Source: Methylophilaceae bacterium 11 (lineage in GTDB: Bacteria > Pseudomonadota > Gammaproteobacteria > Burkholderiales > Methylophilaceae). From it: a stretch of DNA of 64,000 bases. Each line of letters begins with the position of its first letter. The stretch's first letter is position 1. Where the stretch lies: assembly GCA_000525025.1 (NCBI GenBank), contig JCKJ01000001.1, forward strand, positions 1,302,001 to 1,366,000, in the 5' to 3' direction. A model generated the notes under the pieces. It saw only the letters and a list, made by a program, of their open reading frames with translations. It searched no databases and was not told the origin of the DNA. Both the position numbers and the translations under genes were made by a program. Below are positions 1-8,500 of the stretch, one piece after another.

Positions 1-103
1 CATTCACATGGTCAAGAATAGTGCACTAATTATAATTAAATCAAAGAGCACTATCATCATTACTCAGCCCAGCCACCAGACGAGCCACCCAGAAGCGGAA
101 GCC

Positions 104-883
104 ATGCTAAGTGCCGAGCAGCGCTTAGTGTTTATGGAGGTGATTGAGGAATCGTTACGTTTAACGCAACGCACACACCTATTTAATTGGCTGCAACGGG
201 GCGTGCAATATTTAATTGGGCACGAAGTCATGCTGTTTGGCGTGCGTTCCTCGGATAGTGATTTATATGATTATGAGTACTTCACCTCATCGCGCTATTT
301 TGGTGAGTTGCAGTTTAATCAGGTGATTAAAAAAGACGAAGGTATCGTCAGAAAAGCATTGGCTACATGGAACAAAACCGGCACGCCAGTCTTTGTGACC
401 AACCAAATCATGCCGGTCGATTTTAATCATTATGGCGTGATGAGCGCCGAAGACGATGAGCTATTGGCTGCTGAGCTTAAAAACTTTGTAGTGCATGGGT
501 TTGGTGACAACCGTACACGCATTTCTACGGTAGTTGCATTTGGCCGCCTGTCTTCTCCTATTTCTGCGCATACCGCCTATTTGCTGGAACTGATCATGCC
601 GCATTTGCATTGCGCATTGATTAAAGTGACTGCGAATCGTAGCGGCGTCTCAATGATATTAAATACGCCGCACACCACTAAAAAAATCACGAAACGTGAG
701 TTTGAGATTTTGCAGTGGTTACATATGGGCAAAACCAATTGGGAGATTTCTTCTATTTTGGAAATTAGCCCGTTGACCGTCAAGAATCATGTCCAAAATA
801 TTCTGCGCAAATTAGATGTAGAGAATCGCGGTCAAGCGGCTGTCAAGGCTGCCAAGTTGGGTTTAGTCACCATCTCCAATTAG
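104..883 (+). CDS. epsA: EpsA-type LuxR-family transcriptional regulator (PEP-CTERM/exopolysaccharide associated)
   Basis: A DNA-binding regulator of about 259 residues. The N-terminal two thirds match the EpsA family seen beside exosortase and PEP-CTERM loci (it opens LSAEQRLVFMEVIEESL, with HLFNWLQ following). The last 65 residues form a GerE/LuxR helix-turn-helix: TKREFEILQWLHMGKTNWEI, then SPLTVKNHVQNILRKLDV. No phosphorylation-receiver or autoinducer domain is recognisable. The ATG at 104 is preferred because it follows GGAAGCC and fits the family N-terminus; an in-frame ATG at 8 would add 32 residues of unlikely sequence. It sits directly upstream of a PEP-CTERM gene and a surface-secretion locus, so control of that locus is a reasonable inference. 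The exosortase itself is outside this window. Confidence 0.85.
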   Translation: MLSAEQRLVFMEVIEESLRLTQRTHLFNWLQRGVQYLIGHEVMLFGVRSSDSDLYDYEYFTSSRYFGELQFNQVIKKDEGIVRKALATWNKTGTPVFVTNQIMPVDFNHYGVMSAEDDELLAAELKNFVVHGFGDNRTRISTVVAFGRLSSPISAHTAYLLELIMPHLHCALIKVTANRSGVSMILNTPHTTKKITKREFEILQWLHMGKTNWEISSILEISPLTVKNHVQNILRKLDVENRGQAAVKAAKLGLVTISN

Positions 884-1183
884 CTTTTCTAGCTGTGAAT
901 TTAATCGTCACAAAATCTGCATCATTCCTAGTTCTTTCGGACTAGTTTATCTCCAATAAATATCACACCGTCTTTTTATACTTTTAAGTGAGTAATAGGT
1001 TTGATTAAGCGCCATTACCAGTAGTCCAGACAGACTAGATGAAAAGTTAGGGATGTCATACGCGGTGATTAAAGTGGCGAAGTCGCTTAATTAGATGGCA
1101 TAAGCGAGATAGGTTGCCAAATAGCAGCACATATTGGCAAACAGTAGTGTTAAGTGTTTTTTTAATTTTTTTGGGAGAAAAGT
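884..1183. other. 300-bp intergenic region upstream of the PEP-CTERM gene
   Basis: There is no credible gene here. It holds one copy of the GGACTAGT element (939-969), preceded by a near-repeat (TTCCTAGTTCTTTC, 925-938), a small hairpin (GCGA-AGT-CGC type around 1077), and a T-rich stretch with a GGGAGAA ribosome binding site just before the ATG at 1184. I see no confident -35/-10 pair and no sigma-54 -24/-12 signature. Confidence 0.5.
939..969 (+). promoter_or_regulatory. Copy A of the GGACTAGT element
   Basis: GGACTAGT is followed after 8 bases by AATAAATATCACAC. This aligns with copy C (GGACTAGT, 8 bases, AATCAAACTGACACA) and less closely with copy B. It lies about 245 bases before the PEP-CTERM start codon, farther than the other two copies, so it may serve a longer leader or bind only the regulator. 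The palindromic core would suit a dimeric helix-turn-helix protein such as the EpsA-type regulator next door; that link is inference. Confidence 0.4.
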
Positions 1184-2008
1184 ATGAAATTTCAATTGAA
1201 AGCATTGGCAGCAGCAATGGTATTGGCAGCAGCTGTGCCAGCACAAGCGGCTATCGAATTTTCTAGTACAGGTAATGGCGGTTTGTCATTAGCAGTGTTC
1301 GATTCAGTAAATAACGTATCTGCATTGTTTGACTTAGGTAAAAACTACAGTGATTTTAGTGTTATCGGTGCTTCATTTGCTGATAGCAACATAGACGCTT
1401 TGGGTACAAATCTTTCATGGAATTTGACCTCTGGTGATTATGCCACTGCTTGGAATACATTCTTGTCTTCAGCAAACATTGCAAATTTACAATTTGCAGT
1501 AGTTGGTGGCGATAACAATGCAGGTACAGCGGGTAATAGAGGCTTTATCAGCACGTTAAATGCTGAAACAGCTGTTGGGTTAACTAATACTGCATTGTTT
1601 GCACAAATTGGTGTTTGGGACCAGTACTTGGCTGATGCTCAAACAGATAATGGTACTGTTTATCAAAATCATACGCTTGTAGAAAACGGTGCTAGCGTTG
1701 GTAATTCTGGTAAAGCGAATACGCAACAATATTTCGCCAATACTGGTAAAAATAATGCGGCAGGTAATGTTTCAGTTGGTAATATTGGTCAGTCGCTTGC
1801 AGTGTTTCAGCAAGTATCAGGTGCTAGCACACTTTCAATTGGTGCCTCTACTATTTTCGCAAACAATGCAACTTTCACATTAGGTACTAATGGCGTATTG
1901 ACTTACGCAACTGCACCTGTAGTTGAAGTGCCAGAAGCCGATACATGGGCCATGATGATGTTGGGTTTAGGCTTTATGGGCTTTGTAGCACGTCGTAAAC
2001 AAGCGTAA
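1184..2008 (+). CDS. PEP-CTERM sorting domain protein (variant VPEADT motif)
   Basis: A secreted 274-residue protein with a clean signal peptide (MKFQLKALAAAMVLAAAVPA, cut near AQA) and a C-terminal PEP-CTERM tail: VPEADT, a short hydrophobic helix (WAMMMLGLGFMGFV) and a basic end (ARRKQA). The tail is the exosortase recognition and processing signal, so the protein is expected to be exported and then cut and moved to the surface or matrix. The middle is rich in Asn, Gly, Ser and Thr, with no recognisable enzyme domain. The sorting motif carries Ala where most proteins have Pro (PEA instead of PEP), a variant I associate with Methylophilaceae. RBS GGGAGAA precedes the ATG. The function of the mature protein is unknown. 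Confidence 0.85.
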   Translation: MKFQLKALAAAMVLAAAVPAQAAIEFSSTGNGGLSLAVFDSVNNVSALFDLGKNYSDFSVIGASFADSNIDALGTNLSWNLTSGDYATAWNTFLSSANIANLQFAVVGGDNNAGTAGNRGFISTLNAETAVGLTNTALFAQIGVWDQYLADAQTDNGTVYQNHTLVENGASVGNSGKANTQQYFANTGKNNAAGNVSVGNIGQSLAVFQQVSGASTLSIGASTIFANNATFTLGTNGVLTYATAPVVEVPEADTWAMMMLGLGFMGFVARRKQA

Positions 2009-2028
2009 TTCGATTCAAACTCTGCCAC

Positions 2029-2086
2029 GGCGAAGCGCTCGCCATCTACTGAAATAAACGAGTAGACCCTGAAATTGCTTCAGGGT
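2029..2086 (+). promoter_or_regulatory. Two consecutive hairpins in the leader of the PstS-like gene
   Basis: Two stem-loops follow the PEP-CTERM gene. The first is GGCGA-AGCGC-TCGCC (2029-2043). The second is ACCCTGAA-ATTGC-TTCAGGGT (2066-2086), a perfect 8-bp stem. Neither is followed by a T-tract, so they do not look like plain intrinsic terminators. They could be mRNA-stabilising or attenuating elements between the two genes. Confidence 0.35.
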
Positions 2087-2123
2087 GGCGGACAACTTAC
2101 ACCTATTATTTGAGGGAACGATC

Positions 2124-3614
2124 ATGAAAATGAAACAAATCGCATTATTGGTGGCTGGCTTAGCGGCTTCAGCTTCTGTATTGGCAGCACCTGTGACTGT
2201 GGGCGAAATTGATGCTGCACGTTCAGCAGGTACATTGCAACAAGCTTGGATCTCTGGTGCATCTGCACCAACTAAATCAGTATACGAAGGCTGGGTAGGT
2301 TCTGGTACAGGCGTAGGCTGTGACTCTGGTACTAATACTATTTTTACTAACGCAACTGGCGCTTCAAACGTACCGGGTGGCTTAGGTAACTTTACTGCTT
2401 ATGCATGTAAACGCTCTGGTATCGTTTCTGTGTTGTATCACACATTAGACGGCGGTTCATTGAATGCCTATTCACCACACACTGTGGGTACACGTTTAGC
2501 ACGCCTTAAATTTGTAGGTACAGGTAACGGTTGTACATCAAACGCAAGTTATGTAGATGCAACCAATACTGAAAACAATGCAACCGTATGGAAGGGTTGT
2601 ACTCGCGTAGGTAATGTATTGCCAGGTACGGGTGCTACATCAGCATCAAACACAGCCAATGCAACTGCCGTTGCGGCTGATCCATTTGCACCACAATTGC
2701 CAGTAGGCGGTTTTTCTGATGTAGAAGCTGCGTTATTTTCACCATCCATTGGTGGTGGTAATGTGTCAGCACGTGGTATTGAATCTGATGCTAACGTAGG
2801 TCAAGTATTTGGTGTTGCAGTTAGTACGCATTTATACCGTGCATTACAAGCGGCACAAGGTTTATCAGATGTGAACTCAACGACATACGACCCAGTCAAT
2901 GCGCCAAATATTACACGTGCGCAGTATGTGGCTATTATTACTTCAGGTGGTGCGGCAAACGGTGATTGGACAGCTATTTTAGGTAGCAATCCAGGTAAAG
3001 TAAAACTAGAGCGCCGTGTAAATACCTCAGGTTCACAAGCTAGCTCAAATGCATTCTTCTTGGCTAGCCCGTGTGCTAGTGGCGCAGGTGCATCACTTAT
3101 CCCAGCAGCAACAGCTACAGACTCAACAACAGATTACGTTGTGACAGAAAATGCTGGTTCTGGTGATGTAAAAACACGTATTACTAGTGCAACTGCAGCA
3201 GGTGGCGTAGAAGGTTACGCAATTGGTGTGTTATCCACTGAGAATAACTGGCGCTTAGACAGTGGTACGCAAAACGGTTACCGCTATGTCAAAGTAGAAG
3301 GCGTACACCCAGAGTTAGGTGATACAGAAAATGCACGCGTCACAGCGACAAACGGCGACTACGCGTTCCACATGGAAATGAAGAACTTTGTACGTAGCAA
3401 CTACGCTGGTGTTCCTGCAAAAACTGCTTTTGAAAACGCTGTTGTTGGCCAAATCACTGCAGCATTGGCTAACCCACAAGCAGCAGCTTGTGCAGTATTG
3501 CCACGTGGCTTGACATTAAATCCACTGGCAGGCTCTGTATGTACAGTTGGCGCACAAGTAGCACGTGCAACTAACTTGGGTAAAAACTGCTCACCAGCAC
3601 AATTAGTACAATAA
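2124..3614 (+). CDS. Secreted protein resembling a PstS-type periplasmic binding protein, unknown ligand
   Basis: A 496-residue exported protein; the signal peptide is MKMKQIALLVAGLAASASVLA and the mature N-terminus APVTVGE. The ATG at 2124 follows GAGGGA; an earlier in-frame ATG at 2085 has no ribosome binding site. Several stretches recall phosphate-binding PstS-like proteins: an early GAS-APTKSVYEGW segment, FGVAVSTHLYRALQ, the serine-rich NTSGSQASSNAFF loop and YAIGVLSTENNW followed by YRYVKVEGVHPE. It is longer than PstS (about 330-350) and has several paired cysteines. No ABC transporter genes are nearby. Its place just before the TpsB/TpsA pair suggests it belongs to that surface system. 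The fold assignment is inference from pattern; the ligand is unknown. Confidence 0.6.
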   Translation: MKMKQIALLVAGLAASASVLAAPVTVGEIDAARSAGTLQQAWISGASAPTKSVYEGWVGSGTGVGCDSGTNTIFTNATGASNVPGGLGNFTAYACKRSGIVSVLYHTLDGGSLNAYSPHTVGTRLARLKFVGTGNGCTSNASYVDATNTENNATVWKGCTRVGNVLPGTGATSASNTANATAVAADPFAPQLPVGGFSDVEAALFSPSIGGGNVSARGIESDANVGQVFGVAVSTHLYRALQAAQGLSDVNSTTYDPVNAPNITRAQYVAIITSGGAANGDWTAILGSNPGKVKLERRVNTSGSQASSNAFFLASPCASGAGASLIPAATATDSTTDYVVTENAGSGDVKTRITSATAAGGVEGYAIGVLSTENNWRLDSGTQNGYRYVKVEGVHPELGDTENARVTATNGDYAFHMEMKNFVRSNYAGVPAKTAFENAVVGQITAALANPQAAACAVLPRGLTLNPLAGSVCTVGAQVARATNLGKNCSPAQLVQ

Positions 3615-3654
3615 TCTAACTTTCTCTGACACACACAGAGTAGCTAGTCAAAAG

Positions 3655-3684
3655 CACACACCTCACAAGGGTGTGTGTTTTTTT
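3655..3684 (+). terminator. Intrinsic terminator after the PstS-like gene
   Basis: The stem CACACACC pairs with GGTGTGTG around a 7-base loop and runs straight into seven T residues. It lies 40 bases after the stop codon and separates this unit from the TpsB promoter region. Confidence 0.85.
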
Positions 3685-3701
3685 ATGTGCAATAGATGTT
3701 G

Positions 3702-3735
3702 GTGCGGACTAGTCTTTTTCATCAACCTGAAACAT
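3702..3735 (+). promoter_or_regulatory. Copy B of the GGACTAGTC element, upstream of the TpsB gene
   Basis: GTGC, then GGACTAGTC, five T residues, C, ATCAA, CTGA and ACAT. The same series in the same order occurs upstream of the ExbB gene (15719-15756). The palindromic core starts 72 bases before the ATG here and 77 bases before the ATG there. A matched position relative to two start codons argues for a shared promoter or operator. Confidence 0.55.
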
Positions 3736-3777
3736 AGTTTTTTGATAATGATGGAGTTTTTATAAATTGAAGTTGGT

Positions 3778-5478
3778 ATGCAAACACCTCTCTTGCGAAA
3801 GCCCATAGCGAAACACAGATGGACTTACATATTGTTATTGCTGGCACCTTTACGTGTGCTTGCTGAGCATGCGGAGGCACCACCAGCGCCTAGCACCGAG
3901 CAAGATGGCCCAGCTCCATTTAGTCAATCCAATGGTTCTCCGGCTCCGGATAAGACCACGCAAGCACCTGAAAAAGAAACGCCTAAGTTTAATGTGTTTG
4001 AGTTTAAGGTGGATGGCAATACCGTGTTAGGCGCCAGCAAGATTGAAGAAGCGGTGTACCCGTTTATGGGTGAGGCCAAGACCATTGATGATGTAGAGAA
4101 GGCGCGTAGTGCGTTAGAAAAAACTTATCAAGATGCTGGCTACCTCACGGTATCTGTGAGCATTCCGCAACAAGAGGTAGATACCGGTGTAGTGCGCTTG
4201 TTAGTCACAGAAGGCACGGTAGAAGCATTACGTATCAAAGATGCGCAATATACTTCTTTGGCAGAAATCAAATCGCGTGTGGCGGAATTTCAGGAAGGCA
4301 AGGTACCGCATTTTCCTACTGCGCAACAACAATTGGGCACGGTCAACAAAGGTCAAAACCGCCAAGTGACGCCTGTGCTAAGGCCTGGAAAATCGCCCGG
4401 CAAAGTGGATGTGGATTTAAAGGTACAAGACAAACTGCCTTTGCATGGCAGCTTAGAATTGAATGATCGCTACTCGTCTAATACCACCGAAACACGGTTG
4501 AATGGCTCGATGCGCTATGAAAACCTTTGGCAAAAAGACCATAGCATTGGTTTGAGTTTTCAAGTCTCGCCAGAAGATTTGAACGAAGTGAAAGTGTTCT
4601 CTGGCACGTATGTGATTCCGCGCTTGAATGGTGATTACTTTGCTGCTTACGGCGTGATTTCAGACAGTGATATCAGTGCGGTGGGTGATGTGAGTGTGAT
4701 TGGTAAGGGCTACATTGCTGGCGCGCGCTATATCCATCCCTTGCCTTATAGTGAGAATTTTTATCAAGGTCTGACGCTGGGTGCTGATTACAAAACCTTT
4801 AAAGAAAGCGTTGTGTTGCTGGGCGCGGACGGGTTTAACACACCGATTTCTTATCTCGCCTTTATGGTGGGTTACGATGGCACGTATCAAACGTCAAGCT
4901 CGCAAACGCAACTCAACCTTGCCTTTAACTTTGCGCCACGTGGCTTGGGTAACAATGAGCGCGAATTTAATGATAAACGTGATGATGCCAAGCCTAACTA
5001 TGCATTTTTACGGGCGGATTTAAAACACACGCACAAACTGCCCATGGATTGGTCTGTGCAGGCAAAGTTGGGCGGCCAAATTGCGAGCGATAAATTGATC
5101 TCAGCTGAGCAATTTACCATTGGCGGCGTGGATTCCGTGCGTGGTTATCTTGAATCCAGCGAGTTAGGTGATAACGGTGTACTTGCTTCTTTAGAACTGC
5201 GCACGCCGCCACTCAAAAAATATATCAGCCAGCATTTATTTAGTGACTACATCAAAGACTTTTACGCCTTTGGGTTTGTAGATGCAGGTATCACAAAAAC
5301 ATACCTGTTATCAGGGAGCGATAGTACGCGTGAGCTCACTTCGGCCGGGTTGGGTTTCAAGATTAAAAGCAATGGTGGTGTATTTACCAACCTAGATTAT
5401 GCGCACGCTTACAAAGATGCGGTGCAGGTCGACAAGGGTGATGATCGCCTACATTTTAGAGTGGGCTACGAGTGGTAA
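3778..5478 (+). CDS. TpsB outer membrane transporter, ShlB/FhaC/HecB family
   Basis: This is the outer membrane pore of a two-partner secretion pair, exporting the TpsA protein encoded just downstream. A signal sequence (about 1-29) is followed by an unusually long Pro/Glu-rich linker (about 30-68). A POTRA region starts near residue 70 (FNVFEFKVDGNTVLG) and includes the DAGYLTVSVSIPQQEVDTG segment. The rest is a 16-strand Omp85-type barrel. The conserved L6 tip motif VRGY is at 454-457 within GGVDSVRGYLESSE. The length of 566 is normal for the family. The ribosome binding site is weak. The TpsA ORF begins 54 bases after the stop, so the two are co-transcribed. Confidence 0.92.
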   Translation: MQTPLLRKPIAKHRWTYILLLLAPLRVLAEHAEAPPAPSTEQDGPAPFSQSNGSPAPDKTTQAPEKETPKFNVFEFKVDGNTVLGASKIEEAVYPFMGEAKTIDDVEKARSALEKTYQDAGYLTVSVSIPQQEVDTGVVRLLVTEGTVEALRIKDAQYTSLAEIKSRVAEFQEGKVPHFPTAQQQLGTVNKGQNRQVTPVLRPGKSPGKVDVDLKVQDKLPLHGSLELNDRYSSNTTETRLNGSMRYENLWQKDHSIGLSFQVSPEDLNEVKVFSGTYVIPRLNGDYFAAYGVISDSDISAVGDVSVIGKGYIAGARYIHPLPYSENFYQGLTLGADYKTFKESVVLLGADGFNTPISYLAFMVGYDGTYQTSSSQTQLNLAFNFAPRGLGNNEREFNDKRDDAKPNYAFLRADLKHTHKLPMDWSVQAKLGGQIASDKLISAEQFTIGGVDSVRGYLESSELGDNGVLASLELRTPPLKKYISQHLFSDYIKDFYAFGFVDAGITKTYLLSGSDSTRELTSAGLGFKIKSNGGVFTNLDYAHAYKDAVQVDKGDDRLHFRVGYEW

Positions 5479-5532
5479 CCGTTAGTTAACGTAAATCCAT
5501 ATTGGCACGGCAGCAAAGAAAAGGAAAATACA

Positions 5533-8500
5533 ATGAATCAAGGCATATATAAACTAGTGTACAGCCGTGTGCTTCACATGATGGTGCCTGTCTCTGAGGC
5601 TGCCAAAGGACATGTGAGCAAGAGCGGTCGCCGTATCCGCAAACAAGTTGCACAGGCGCTGCAATATACCTTGATGCTGAGCTTTACGATGGTGGGGAAT
5701 GCGTGGGCAGAGACGGTATTGCCAGCAGGCGTGGTCATTCGCGATATTGTGAATAACTCTGCCACTTTGGTGAATTCCACAGCCAATAGCGTCACTTTCC
5801 AAAATAATGTAAACGCGGCCATTGTGAATTTTAATAAATTGAATATTCAGCGTGGTGAGAGCTTTAATGTATTGATGAATGCCAATCAAAGCTTTTTAGG
5901 GCGCATTCACGACGTTGACCCTAGCGTGCTGAATGGTACATTCAATGCGGCTGGTAACTTATATTTTCTGAATGCTAATGGCATCATTATTGGTAAGGAT
6001 GCACAGTTTAATGTGGGCTCTTTATATGCAGGCACGTTGAATATTACGGATGAGTTATTTCAATCCGGCTTTGTGAACGACCAAACCTTTACCAAAGCCT
6101 TTGAGCTTGTGGGTACATTGGACTTAACTGACGCAGCGCGCGCCAAGGTGGAAAACGCACAAGTGTTAGTGCAAGGCGGTGCCCAAATCACCACGGCTAA
6201 CAATGGCAAGGTGATGCTGTTTGCGCCCAATGTCAAAGTGGAAAAAGAAGGTGTGGTCACGGATATCAATGGTGTTGTACAAAAAGACGCCAACGGCAAC
6301 GCCATCATGCGCGAGACATTAATCCGCACACCAGAAGGCCAAACTATTTTGGCCGCCGGTAAAAAGATTTACTTAAAAGGCGCCACAGACCCGGCGGGTT
6401 TTTTGGTGGAAGTGGATGCCGGCGGTTCTGCCGTCAACTTAGGTAAGATTGTGGCAGAGCGTGGCAATATCACCATGATGGGCTTAGCCGTGAACCAAGG
6501 CGGCACCTTGACTGCCACCACATCGGTACGTGCCAATGGCTCGATTAAACTGATAGCGCAAGACCGTGCTACTGAAACCGGTGTGAGTGTCGTGGGGGCG
6601 CGTAATGGTAGTGTGACGCTCGCTAAAGGCAGCGTCACTGAAGTGAAGCCGGATTATGCGGATAAAGAAGAAACGATCGTATCGCAGCCATTTAAAACCT
6701 CGGATGTGACGATTGAGGCCAGCTTAATTAATATTGATGGCAAAGTCAGCGTGAAGGGCGGCAATGTGACCGCTAAGTCTGAGTTTGATGCTTCTAGCGC
6801 CCTCAAATTTGATAGCAATGGCAATGTGGATTTAAGCTTAGATCCAACCATTGCAAAAGCTGGTGTGAATAAGCGCCGTATCTATTTGGGTGAAAATGCC
6901 AGCATTGACGTTTCTGGGGTAGATGCTATTGCACCGATGTCACGTAATCAGCTGACAATTCAGTTGTTTTCAGACCAACTAAAAGATAATCCGATTCTGC
7001 GTAATAGCGGTTTGTTTAAACAAACCGTGTATGTGGATGCGCGTAAAGGCACGGATTTATTGGATATTCAGCCATTCTTGGATTTGGTTGGGGCAACCGT
7101 AGCAGAGAAAATGACCAATGCCGGTACGGTGACACTCTCAACCAATCAAGACTTAATTATTAGTAAAGGTGCCGTGATTGATGTATCTGGCGGTTCTACA
7201 ACATATACAGCCGGCACAGTAAAAGAATCTCAGTTGCTATATAACGGCAAGCTGGTGCCAATCTCCGAAGCCAAAACTGGTGTGGCTTATGACCAAGTGG
7301 CGGACAGCCAAAAAATTGTGGATGAAAAGTGGGGGACGGTAAAGACCTACACGCTTGGCGGTGCCACGCAACAGGTGAACACCTATTTTGAAGGTGCAAA
7401 TGCCGGTACGGTGAATTTGACTACGCCCGTTGAAGCTGAAAACACCCAAAATCTAGTCTTGGCAGGGCAACTGATTGCCAATACTAAAGTGAGCAAAGAG
7501 CAACTGCTCGCACATGAGGTGCCAAAGCAGGGTAGGCTGCTGGCCAGTGCAAACAAATTGACCATTGATAAACAGGCCAAGGCTTTGCCAAGTGATTTTA
7601 ACTTTAATCAGGCGCTAGCAGACAGTGCCAATTATCAGTCGGTAATTAGCAGTGACTTTTTAGCCAATGGGTTTAATGATGTTGATTTGTCCAAGGTGAC
7701 GCAGTTAACGGTCAATACACAACTGAATATCAATCCACATGGTCAACTCATATTGGGCAATAGCGGCGTTGGTACCATCACCAATATCAACGCGAGCATT
7801 TACGCACCTAACTCAGATATTTTGTTGCAATCATTGCGTACCAATATTGCTGATAATGTCACGCTCAGCACTGCGGGGATATTTACTAATGACCGGCCGG
7901 TGATTGCTGGCGCACAAACGCGAGAAGTAGCCGCTGATGGTGGCAACATTACCGCTGGTTTACTGTCGCTTGGCAAGAACGTTACTTTAGATGCTTCAGC
8001 AGGCGCGTGGGTAGACAGTGCTGGCACCTTGCATACCGGGGAAGCAGGCGATATCAGTTTTAAATCTAACCAAAATATCGACAGTAGCATTCGCTTGCAG
8101 TCTTACGGGTTTGACCATGGCGGTCGCTTAGCCATTAACTTTATTAATGTAGATGCGCAGGATGGGGAGCTAGCTGCTACCTTAAACATAGCCAATAATT
8201 TGAGTGGCGACTTTACTGTCAATAATGGTTTTTTCAGTCAAGGTGGCTTTTCCGAATACGCATTGTCCGCACACCAAGTGAATATTGGCGCGGCGGGCGG
8301 CACGGCGCAGCAAGTGTATGGCGTTGCGCAAAATTGGCAGATTAATGCCGGTTACCTCAATCAATCAGGTGGTCAGGCTATCTCAGCCATGGCTAAACCT
8401 GTCGTGCAGGCCGATTATTTACGTGAGGCAGTTTCTCTGGACTTTACTGCCAATCGTGTAGGCAACGATTTAGGTACTTTAACGCTGGCAGAAAACACCA

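Noticed and set aside
1060-1183. Sigma-54 promoter before the first PEP-CTERM gene
   Set aside because: TGGC and TTGC-like words occur but never at the required -24/-12 spacing.
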